A DNA stretch of 64,000 nt from Streptomyces aidingensis (GTDB lineage: Bacteria > Actinomycetota > Actinomycetes > Streptomycetales > Streptomycetaceae). Location: assembly GCF_900112355.1 (NCBI RefSeq), contig NZ_FOLM01000012.1, forward strand, positions 1-64,000. The letters run 5' to 3'. Positions 50,253-57,924 of this stretch are shown here, in pieces; the first letter of the stretch is position 1, and each line of letters starts with the position of its first letter. The translations under genes and the position numbers were made by a program. The notes below the pieces were generated by a model that saw only the letters and a list, made by a program, of their open reading frames with translations, ran no database searches and was not told the DNA's origin.

Positions 50253-52016
50253 ATGAGTCAGCCGAGCCGGCCGAGCACGTCGCTTCCGCCGCTGTCGCCG
50301 AACTACGCCCTGAAGCACAAGTGGGCCTTCACCGAAGGGGTGGAGACGCACGGCAGATGGTCCGTCGAGTACCAGTTCCGGCCCGCCCGCGGACATCACC
50401 CGCATCTGCTGGTGGTCTTCGCCTCGGTCGGCACCGTCTGGGGCTTCGGCAACCAGCTCGACCAGGTGCAGTGCAACATCCTGCGGATCAAGGACCGCTT
50501 CGACGGCGGCACCTCCTACTACATCGCCCGGGACATGGACTGCTCCCTCCAGGAGGCGGTGCAGGCGGTCATCCGGGGCTTTGCGGAGCGGCTCGGGCTG
50601 AACAGCAGGGAGCAGGTGACGCTGCTGGGCCACTCCAAGGGCGGCTCGGCGGCCCTGTACTACGGGGTGAAGTACGACTACCGCAACATCGTGATGTCCA
50701 CCCCGCAGTATTTTCTGGGCAGTTACTCGCACAACCACGGCAATCTGGGCGCCTCCGTCCTCGGCAAGGGCCAGCCGGCGGAGAGCGTGGCCGCGCTGGA
50801 CCGGGTGCTGCCGGAGCTGCTGGAGGCGGAGAAGAACTTCGACCGCAACGTCTATCTGCTCTCCTCGCCCGCCGATTACCAGTACGAGCAGGAGGTGAAG
50901 CACATGCTTCCCGCCCTGCGCAGATACGACAACTTCAGCTTCCTCTTCCTGCGGTCGCCCACCATCCGCCGGCACGAGGAGGTGGTCCGGCAGGGCATGC
51001 CGCTGGTCTGGAGCGTGCTGCACGCGCTCACCGAGGGCATGGTGCCGCGCCTGGGCGAGCTGGAGCTCGGCAGCGACACCGAGGACCCGCGGGCCGCCGC
51101 CGCACATCTGGCGGCGCTGCGCGCCGGTGACACCGCGCTGGCGGTGCTGCGGCAGGCCGCCTTCGACGGCGGCACGGCCCGGCTCGCCGGCCACGCCTTC
51201 CTCCCGGGCCGCCCCGGCGGCCCGGAGCCGCGGGAGACCAAGCGGCTGGTGCTGGAACGGGACGGCCGCTGCTGGGTGTTCCCGCTGGAGACCACCAAGG
51301 CGGCCAAGCTCTACCGCGAATACTGGGACTCGTTCTTCTGCGAATACGCCGACGGCGGCTTCGCCGGGCAGGGCCTCGGATTCGACGGACTGCCCCTGGG
51401 CCGCTTCCAGGTGTCGGTCTGCATCACCGGCGACAGCGACAGCGGCAGCGGCAGCGGCAGCGGTGACGGCAGCGCGGGCGGAGGCATCGAGCGGCGCACC
51501 CGGCTGGTCGCCCGGCAGCCGGTGGACCGGCGCACCGCCGCGGGCGGCACCGAGACCGTGCTGCGCGGCGGGCAGGGCGGCATCGAGATCGTCCGGCGCA
51601 GCGTCATCGGCACCGATTCCCCCGCGCTGGTCGTGGAGGTGAAGAAGTGCCGGGAACAGGACCGGACGATCGACGTCGAAGGGGTCTTCTTCCTGCCCGG
51701 CCGGAACGCCGACCGGGCCGCCCACGCCACCTACTACCTCGTTCTGGACGGAAAGCCGGGCCGCTTCTCCTTTCCGCTCCAGGCCGGCCGGAACCCGGCG
51801 GCGGTGCGCCGCCATGTGCCGCCGGAGGATTTCGGCTCCTACGACTTCGGATACTTCACCACCCCGGGCGGCAGGGGCATCGACGCCGGAGAGGTCCCGG
51901 CCGGGCGTTACCGGGTGCTGGTGTCGATGAGCGCCGGCGGCGCGCTCTACACCAGGAAGGCCGGAAGGATCTCCCTCTCCCGTCCCCGGAACGGCAACCG
52001 GGAGCGGAGCCGCTGA
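50253..52016 (+). CDS. Asp2/CpsF-like alpha/beta hydrolase-fold protein
   Basis: A 587-residue protein. Residues 50-290 form an alpha/beta-hydrolase fold with the nucleophile elbow LLGHSKGGSAALYYG (Ser128), as in accessory Sec protein Asp2 and in XcbB/CpsF capsular-polysaccharide proteins. Residues ~330-580 are a paired beta-rich region with two similar repeats (KRLVLERDGRCWVFPLE and TYYLVLDGKPGRFSFPLQ). A (GS)n linker connects them. It lacks a signal peptide. A role in modifying or attaching a surface glycan or teichoic-type polymer is inferred. The ATG at 50253 is the first with downstream similarity. Confidence 0.75.
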   Translation: MSQPSRPSTSLPPLSPNYALKHKWAFTEGVETHGRWSVEYQFRPARGHHPHLLVVFASVGTVWGFGNQLDQVQCNILRIKDRFDGGTSYYIARDMDCSLQEAVQAVIRGFAERLGLNSREQVTLLGHSKGGSAALYYGVKYDYRNIVMSTPQYFLGSYSHNHGNLGASVLGKGQPAESVAALDRVLPELLEAEKNFDRNVYLLSSPADYQYEQEVKHMLPALRRYDNFSFLFLRSPTIRRHEEVVRQGMPLVWSVLHALTEGMVPRLGELELGSDTEDPRAAAAHLAALRAGDTALAVLRQAAFDGGTARLAGHAFLPGRPGGPEPRETKRLVLERDGRCWVFPLETTKAAKLYREYWDSFFCEYADGGFAGQGLGFDGLPLGRFQVSVCITGDSDSGSGSGSGDGSAGGGIERRTRLVARQPVDRRTAAGGTETVLRGGQGGIEIVRRSVIGTDSPALVVEVKKCREQDRTIDVEGVFFLPGRNADRAAHATYYLVLDGKPGRFSFPLQAGRNPAAVRRHVPPEDFGSYDFGYFTTPGGRGIDAGEVPAGRYRVLVSMSAGGALYTRKAGRISLSRPRNGNRERSR

Positions 52017-52094
52017 GCCGGGGCCCTGGGGCGGCGGCGCGGACCGGCGGTCCGGCGCGCCGCGCTGTGATGCGAGGCGACGCGCGACAAAGTA

Positions 52095-52108
52095 GTTGCG
52101 CGGGCAAC
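52095..52108. promoter_or_regulatory. Inverted repeat upstream of the secreted dehydrogenase
   Basis: GTTGC (52095-52099) and GCAAC (52104-52108) form a palindrome with a GCGG spacer, within AGTAGTTGCGCGGGCAACCT. It resembles operators of MarR-type regulators. It lies ~100 bp before the dehydrogenase start and is only a candidate site. Confidence 0.3.
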
Positions 52109-52207
52109 CTTCCGTGGCCGGGAGCGAGTCGCTACGGTCGCCCGCGGGAGCGCGCACTGAACCGTCGAACGTCCCTTGGGAACGCCCCCCACATTCCTGG
52201 AGCCGAC

Positions 52208-53785
52208 ATGTTACGACGCCGCCTGAGCGGCCCCCTGCTGCTCGCCGCCGCGGTCGCCCTGCCGCTCGCGGTGACCGTCCCCTCCTCCGCCACCGCGGAA
52301 GAGACCACCGCCGAGACCACCGCCACCGAGACCACCACCGCCGAGACCACCGCCACCGAGGCGACGGCGCCGCTGGAGGAGGTGACCGCCACCACCACAC
52401 AGGTCGCCTCCGGCCTGCAACGCCCCACCGCCCTCGTCGCGCCCGACGACGGCACCGGCCGGCTGTTCATCACCGAGAAGCCCGGCACCGTCAGCGTCTA
52501 CCACCCGGACACCGGCCTGGCCGAGGACCCCCTGATCGACCTCACCGACGTGGTCGACGAGTCCGGCAACGAGCGCGGCCTGCTCGGCATCGCCCTCGCG
52601 CCCGACTTCCCGCAGAGCCAGGAGCTGTACCTGGCCTACACCGCGCTGCCGGACGGGGCCGTCACCCTGGCCCGCTACACGCTCACCGACAGCAGCCTGG
52701 AGGTGCTGCTCCAGCAGGAGCACGCCGAATACAACAACCACAACGGCGGCCAGATCGCCTTCGGACCCGACGGCTACCTCTACCTCGGCATCGGTGACGG
52801 CGGCGGCTCCGGCGACCCCTTCCTCAGCGGGCAGCGGCTGGACACCCTGCTGGGCAAGATCCTGCGCATCGACGTGAACGCCGCCTGCGCCCCGCTGGCC
52901 TACTGCATCCCGGACGACAACCCGTTCGTGGGCACCCCCGGCGCCCGCGAGGAGATCTGGCTCTACGGGCTGCGCAACCCGTGGCGCTTCTCCTTCGACC
53001 CGGTGGACGGCTCGCTGTGGATCGGCGACGTCGGGCAGGGAAGCTGGGAGGAGTTCAACCACCTCCCGGCCGGGCAGGGCGGGGCCAACCTCGGCTGGTC
53101 CTGCTACGAGGGCCTGGAGATCTTCGACGAGACGCACTGCGTGGACGGCGAGGAGTACACCGACCCCATCTACACCTACTCCCCCTACACCGGCGGCTGC
53201 GCGGTGATCGGCGGACTGGTCTACCGGGGCGAGGAGTACGCCGATCTGGTCGGCGGCACCTATATCGCCACCGACTACTGCTCCTCGGTGGTCTACGCGA
53301 TCCGCGAGGACGGCGCCGGCGGCTACCAGGTGGCCGAGATCGGTGAGACACCCACCCAGATCACCGCCTTCGGCGCCACCCCGGAGGGCGAGTTCTACCT
53401 GGTCAACGACCTGCCCGGCGGCCTGCACCGGATGGCCTTCGACGGGCCGGACGACCCGGTGGGCGGCACCTGCGAGGTCGGGTACAAAGTCAACGCCTGG
53501 GGCAACGGGCTGACCGCCGAGGTCACCATCACCAACACCGGCACCGAGCCGATCACGCCCTGGACGCTGGAGTTCACCCTGCCGGCCGGGCAGCAGGTCT
53601 CCTTCGGCTGGAACGCCGAGATCACCCAGACCGGCTCCGTGGTGACCGCCGACAACGCCTCCTACAACGCCACCATCCCGCCGGGCGGCTCGGTCTCCAT
53701 GGGCTTCCTGGCCGGCCACAGCGGAGACGCCTCCGCACCGACCGCGTTCACCCTCAACGACGCCGCCTGCACGACGGCGGACTGA
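52208..53785 (+). CDS. Secreted PQQ-dependent sugar dehydrogenase-like protein with CBM2
   Basis: A 525-residue exported protein. The signal peptide (LLLAAAVALPLAVTVPSSATA) precedes a Thr/Glu repeat linker (TAETTATETT). The catalytic part is a soluble glucose dehydrogenase-like beta-propeller: GNERGLLGIALAPDFP, then HNGGQIAFGPDGYLYLGIGD and DTLLGKILRIDV. The C-terminal ~95 residues form a CBM2 cellulose-binding module (ITNTGTEPITPWTLEFTLPA, flanked by Cys pairs). It likely oxidises sugars or glycan ends at cell-wall or plant polymers. A strong hairpin terminator follows. Confidence 0.9.
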   Translation: MLRRRLSGPLLLAAAVALPLAVTVPSSATAEETTAETTATETTTAETTATEATAPLEEVTATTTQVASGLQRPTALVAPDDGTGRLFITEKPGTVSVYHPDTGLAEDPLIDLTDVVDESGNERGLLGIALAPDFPQSQELYLAYTALPDGAVTLARYTLTDSSLEVLLQQEHAEYNNHNGGQIAFGPDGYLYLGIGDGGGSGDPFLSGQRLDTLLGKILRIDVNAACAPLAYCIPDDNPFVGTPGAREEIWLYGLRNPWRFSFDPVDGSLWIGDVGQGSWEEFNHLPAGQGGANLGWSCYEGLEIFDETHCVDGEEYTDPIYTYSPYTGGCAVIGGLVYRGEEYADLVGGTYIATDYCSSVVYAIREDGAGGYQVAEIGETPTQITAFGATPEGEFYLVNDLPGGLHRMAFDGPDDPVGGTCEVGYKVNAWGNGLTAEVTITNTGTEPITPWTLEFTLPAGQQVSFGWNAEITQTGSVVTADNASYNATIPPGGSVSMGFLAGHSGDASAPTAFTLNDAACTTAD

Positions 53786-53799
53786 CCGCGCACACAGAG

Positions 53800-53839
53800 G
53801 GGTGCCCGCCGGCCCGGCGCACAGGGCCGGCGGGCACCC
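53800..53839. terminator. Perfect 16-bp hairpin between convergent genes
   Basis: GGGTGCCCGCCGGCCC (53800-53815) pairs perfectly with 53824-53839 around an 8-nt loop. It lies between the dehydrogenase stop (53785) and the end of the solute-binding gene (53844), so it probably terminates both. Confidence 0.75.
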
Positions 53840-53843
53840 GCGC

Positions 53844-55232
53844 TCAGCCGCAGACGCTGTCGAACCTGGGGGTGTCCCCGGGCAGCTCATCCTGCACCCG
53901 CTGGATGTCCGCCAGCTTCGCCGGCAGCGGGTCCTGCTGCTCCGGCCCCGGCCCGGGCGTCTCCGCGGGCGGGGGCCAGGGCCAGGCCAGGGACTCCAGT
54001 GCCGCCTCGTGGAACACCCGCCGGATGACCGGCGGCATCACATCGGAGGCGTCCAGACACAGCGCGTCCGCGCCGTCCAGCTCCCGCACGATCCGCGCCC
54101 CCACCGGGTCGTCGTTCCGCGTGTACAGCTCGTCGGTGACCCGCCGGTCGGCCGAGAAGCTCGGCGGCAGCAACCCCGCCTCGTCGCCGTCCTCCTCGGA
54201 CGTGGCTTCGAACGTGGCGGCGCGGAGCCTCTGGATCTCCTCCGAGGCCAGGAACTCCAGCAGCAGCTCCGCCTCGTCGCTCTCGCGCAGCATCACCGCG
54301 AAGTCCCCGGAGACCACGTGGTAATCCCCCCGCGGCGGGTTTGCCGGCAGCAGCCCGGCGGACGGTGTGAAGTCCAGGCCGAACCACCGGTCCGGATAGA
54401 AGGTGCGCGCGAAACTGCCCTGGTGCTCCAGCGCGCAGGCGGCCTTGTCGTCGAACAGCAGCCGGTCCCGGGCGTCCGTGGTCAGGGCCTCCTCGGCGTA
54501 CTTCCCGGCCCCGCCGTCCCCGCCGTGCATGAAGTCCAGCCAGGTCCGCCAGGCGGTCGCGACCGCCTCGTTCTCCTCGTCGTCCCAGGCCAGCTCCCGG
54601 GAGGCCCAGTCCTCATAGACCTGTGGCCCGGCCTGCTGGAGCAGGATGTCCTCGATCCAGTCGCTGCCGGGCCAGCCCGAGGTGGCGTCGGACAGCATGC
54701 CGATGCACCACTCGGACACGTCCGCCCGGTCCGGCGGTGCGTCGCCCCGGTGCCAGACGATGCTTTTCAGATCGGCCTTGACCGGTACCCAGTAGCGGGA
54801 GGGCATCCCGGAGGGCTGGGAGAGCCAGGCCGCACGCTGGTTCGCCTCGTCCACGATCCCCGGAGGCAGTTCCTGGAGCAGGCCGCGCCGGTGGTAGTCG
54901 GCCAGTTCACCGAGCCCGGACTGAATGGCGATGTCCGGCGGGTCGCCCGCCAGGGTGCTGGACAGGATCAGCTCGTGGATGGCAGTGGTGCCCTCGTAAT
55001 GGACCGTGATGCCGTGCTCCTCCTCGAAGACGTCCAGCACCTGTTCCCGGAACGCCTTCTCCTCGACGCCGGTCCACGGGCCGATGACGGTGAGCTGGTC
55101 CCCCTCGGCCGGGAAGTCGGGTGCGCAGGCGGCGGTGCCGGACAGCCCGAGCAGCAGCAGCCCGGTCAGCACGGCCCGGATACGGAACCGGACGCCTGCC
55201 CGGGCCCGGGCCCGGTGCGCGGCGGCCCTCAC
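53844..55232 (-). CDS. Extracellular solute-binding lipoprotein of island B
   Basis: A 462-residue lipoprotein from a GTG that overlaps the upstream gene's stop. The signal region AVLTGLLLLGLSGTAACAPD ends in a lipobox with Cys36. The body has ABC-type solute-binding features: ITVHYEGTTAIHELILSS, GDPPDIAIQSGLGELADYHR, GKYAEEALTT. No ABC permease or ATPase is adjacent, so it is more likely a ligand sensor than a transporter component. It is the last gene of the island B operon. Confidence 0.85.
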   Translation of the reverse strand: MRAAAHRARARAGVRFRIRAVLTGLLLLGLSGTAACAPDFPAEGDQLTVIGPWTGVEEKAFREQVLDVFEEEHGITVHYEGTTAIHELILSSTLAGDPPDIAIQSGLGELADYHRRGLLQELPPGIVDEANQRAAWLSQPSGMPSRYWVPVKADLKSIVWHRGDAPPDRADVSEWCIGMLSDATSGWPGSDWIEDILLQQAGPQVYEDWASRELAWDDEENEAVATAWRTWLDFMHGGDGGAGKYAEEALTTDARDRLLFDDKAACALEHQGSFARTFYPDRWFGLDFTPSAGLLPANPPRGDYHVVSGDFAVMLRESDEAELLLEFLASEEIQRLRAATFEATSEEDGDEAGLLPPSFSADRRVTDELYTRNDDPVGARIVRELDGADALCLDASDVMPPVIRRVFHEAALESLAWPWPPPAETPGPGPEQQDPLPAKLADIQRVQDELPGDTPRFDSVCG

Positions 55233-56350
55233 TGGCGGATCCGGTACTGGACGAGGTGCCGTTGCAGGCCGGCCAGGATCAGCACGGCCGCCACGCCGCC
55301 GCCGGCCGGAATCGCGGCCACGGCACGGGAACGGGTGTCGGTGTCGTGCATCGTGGTCTCGACCTCCTCTCGCGTGGTGGTCATCTTCTTCTGCACCCGG
55401 TCCAGCCGGTCGAACAGCTCGGTTCGCTGCTCGTCCGACATGGGCGCGGCTGCTCTCCCGGCGGCATCCAGATCCTCCACCGGCTTCTGCTGCTCGCTGA
55501 CCACATCCAGCAGCAGCGCGCGGGCGCCCGCCAGGTCGTCGCGGGTCTGCTCGGCCGTCGGCAGTGCGTACCAGGAGGCCGCGACGAGTGCGCTCGCCAC
55601 CAGCAGCCCCGGATTCAGCCGCTGCGGGAAGCGGCGGGAAAGCTGCCACTGGACCGCCAGCAGGCAGCCGGCCAGCGCCACCAGGGCCGCCACCGGCGGC
55701 GACCGCCACGGGTCCCGCTGGGGTCCTGCGAAGCCGGAGAAGGTGGTGCGCGCCTCCAGCTCCTCCTGCTGCTGCTCCTGGAGTGTGGCCAGCCGGTGCA
55801 GAATGCCGCTGCCCTCCCGGTAGAGCAGCGTGTGGGCGCTGAGGTAGTGCGCACGGCCGAGCGGTCCCTTGTGCGCCACCGCCTGGGTGATGGCCTGGAT
55901 ATAGGCGAGCAGCTGGGCATTGACGGTGCTGAGCTGCTGCTCGCCCTCCTCGCCCGCGAGCTGGAGATCCGCCACCCGGGACAGGTTCTGGGTGGCCGCG
56001 GCGATCTGCGCCCAGTACTCCTCGCCGGAGCCCGCCACATCGCCTTCCTCGGAGTCCAGGCTCAGCCTGACCCCCAGATGGGCGTTCATCAGCGCGGCAC
56101 GGGTGCCGGCCACGTCGAGCATGGCGGGTGCGATCCGGTCCCGGATCTCCGGCGGCCGGCTGTGCACCTCCCGGTAGGAGTCGTGGAGCAGGGCGGTGGC
56201 GACCGCGGTGAGCAGCATCAGCACAGTGGACTGGATGACCAGCAGCCGGCGGGTGCCCGGCCGGGGCAGCCAGGGCCGGGCACGGCGGCCGACGGCCCGG
56301 CCGGTGCCGGTGCCGGTGCCAGGTTCGGCGGGGCCGCCGGGGCCGCTCAC
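55229..56350 (-). CDS. Membrane protein of island B with large extracytoplasmic loop
   Basis: A 373-residue protein from a GTG (56350) overlapping the vWA gene's stop. A hydrophobic helix near residues 38-57 (LVIQSTVLMLLTAVATALL) is followed by a ~160-residue helical region with REVHSRPPEIRDRIAPAMLD and ALMNAHLGVRLSLDSEEGDV, reminiscent of four-helix sensor domains of histidine kinases. Two more helices lie near residues 230 and 260, and a final one near 350. The likely role is coupling an outside signal, perhaps from the lipoprotein, to the inside. Confidence 0.65.
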   Translation of the reverse strand: MSGPGGPAEPGTGTGTGRAVGRRARPWLPRPGTRRLLVIQSTVLMLLTAVATALLHDSYREVHSRPPEIRDRIAPAMLDVAGTRAALMNAHLGVRLSLDSEEGDVAGSGEEYWAQIAAATQNLSRVADLQLAGEEGEQQLSTVNAQLLAYIQAITQAVAHKGPLGRAHYLSAHTLLYREGSGILHRLATLQEQQQEELEARTTFSGFAGPQRDPWRSPPVAALVALAGCLLAVQWQLSRRFPQRLNPGLLVASALVAASWYALPTAEQTRDDLAGARALLLDVVSEQQKPVEDLDAAGRAAAPMSDEQRTELFDRLDRVQKKMTTTREEVETTMHDTDTRSRAVAAIPAGGGVAAVLILAGLQRHLVQYRIRQ

Positions 56351-57924
56351 GGGGTGTCCGTCAGTTCGTGCCCGCAGTTGGTGCAGTAGCGGCCCGGCGG
56401 CACCCACTCGTCGCACTGCGGGCAGCGCACCGGCCGCTCCTCGCCCTCGCTGCCGGGCGGCTCCGGCTCCGGGTCCCCGTCCTCGGGCGGCGGCTCCGTG
56501 TGGACGCTCCCCAGGATGACCCCCTGGATCTGGGCCCGGTCCAGCACCTCATGGACCTGTACCCGGCCGGTGGCCGGATCCAGGATGCGCACCAGCCGCC
56601 CCAGCGAGCGCAGCCGCTTGGTGTCGCCCAGTTCGTGGGCCAGCCGCACCGCCCGGGACAGCTCCCGCTCGGCCTCCTCGAACCGCTGCCACAGCAGGGC
56701 CTCCGCGCCCTGCCGGGCGGCCTGGTTCAGCTCCGTGTAGCGGGTCCAGTGCCCGGCGGGGCGGCTCAGCGGCGGCTGCTCGCCGGTCCACCGCACCCGC
56801 AGCACCGTCTCCGGCGGCAGCAGCGGGTCCGCCGGCCCTCCGGGGCCGGCCGCTGTGTCCGCCTCCGCCCCGCCGTCCGCCCCGCCGTCCGTGCCGACGC
56901 CGACGCCGACGGTGGCGACCGCGACCGGGCCGGGCGCAGCCTTTGCGGCCCGGTATCCGGGATGGTCCGGATCGGCGCGCAGCCGCAGCTCGTACCAGCG
57001 GCTTTCCTCGCCCCAGGCGCCGGTGGGGAAGCGGATCGTGCCGTCGTCGCCGGACCGCTCCGCCGCACCGGTCAGGTCCAGCACCTGCGGGGCGAGCTGC
57101 CGGAACAGCGTCATCCGCAGATACGGCTCGGGCCGCACCCAGAGGACGAGCTGCGGCAGGACGCGGGCGATGGAGGCGGCCACCAGGGCCCGGAACATGC
57201 CGGTGAGCTGCTCCTGGACACTGTCCGCCCCGGACATGTCCACGGCCGCCGCCCGGCCGTGCAGCCGCCCGGTGATGTCGAGAAGCTGGTGGGCGTCCCA
57301 GTCCTCGCCGACCCCCAGCGCGTCGCAGGTGAATTCCCCCTCGCAGGCGTCCAGCACCCGGCGCAGTTCCTCGGCCGCGCCGTGCTCGTCCCGGCCGTCG
57401 GTGAGCAGCAGGGCGTGCCGGAAGGTGGGGCCGGGGCGGGTGCGGAGCAGCTTCCGGGCCAGCTCCAGCCAGCCGGAGATGCGGGTGCCGCCGTGCGCGT
57501 CCAGGGCCCGTGCGGTGCGCATGCCCTCGGCCCGGGACTGCGGGGTGACCGGCACGGTGGCCGGCCCGCCGCCGGTGCGCCAGGGGTAGGCGAGCCGGGC
57601 TTCGTGCGTGCCCTCGACCAGGGCGAAGTGGGTGCCTTCCGGAAGCATGGCGATGGCCGCCTCGGCCGCCCGGCGGGCGGCGGCGATCTTGCGCACGGTG
57701 GGGTGGCCCATGGAGCCGGAGCAGTCGATGATCACCACCTCGGTGTGACCGGCGGCGGCCTGGTCCGGGACCGCGGAGCCGCCCAGTCCCAGGGCCCGGA
57801 CGTGCAGAAAGGCGTGCAGTTCGTGGTCGCCCCCGGCCGCGTACTGGTCGAGGTCGAGTTGGGTGCGGAGCGTGATCCGCGGGACCGGGAGGGGCACCGG
57901 GCCGCCGGGTCTGCTGTCGGTCAT
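56347..57924 (-). CDS. vWA domain protein with C-terminal zinc ribbon
   Basis: A 525-residue cytosolic protein. The vWA domain starts at about residue 60: VVIIDCSGSMG gives a perfect DxSxS MIDAS (Asp67, Ser69, Ser71), with TDGRDEHGAAEEL and LDAHGGTRISGWLELARKL. The middle is beta-rich, then helical (ALLWQRFEEAERELSRAVRL). The C-terminus is a zinc ribbon CPQCDEWVPPGRYCTNCG. Its stop and start overlap both neighbours (ATGA, GTGA). vWA proteins bind protein partners in a metal-dependent way, so it is probably the adaptor between kinase and membrane parts. Confidence 0.9.
   Translation of the reverse strand: MTDSRPGGPVPLPVPRITLRTQLDLDQYAAGGDHELHAFLHVRALGLGGSAVPDQAAAGHTEVVIIDCSGSMGHPTVRKIAAARRAAEAAIAMLPEGTHFALVEGTHEARLAYPWRTGGGPATVPVTPQSRAEGMRTARALDAHGGTRISGWLELARKLLRTRPGPTFRHALLLTDGRDEHGAAEELRRVLDACEGEFTCDALGVGEDWDAHQLLDITGRLHGRAAAVDMSGADSVQEQLTGMFRALVAASIARVLPQLVLWVRPEPYLRMTLFRQLAPQVLDLTGAAERSGDDGTIRFPTGAWGEESRWYELRLRADPDHPGYRAAKAAPGPVAVATVGVGVGTDGGADGGAEADTAAGPGGPADPLLPPETVLRVRWTGEQPPLSRPAGHWTRYTELNQAARQGAEALLWQRFEEAERELSRAVRLAHELGDTKRLRSLGRLVRILDPATGRVQVHEVLDRAQIQGVILGSVHTEPPPEDGDPEPEPPGSEGEERPVRCPQCDEWVPPGRYCTNCGHELTDTP

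Noticed and set aside
53844..55232. ABC sugar transporter operon reading of the solute-binding gene
   Set aside because: No permease or ATPase gene is adjacent. The overlapping neighbours are membrane, vWA and kinase proteins, so a sensor role fits better.
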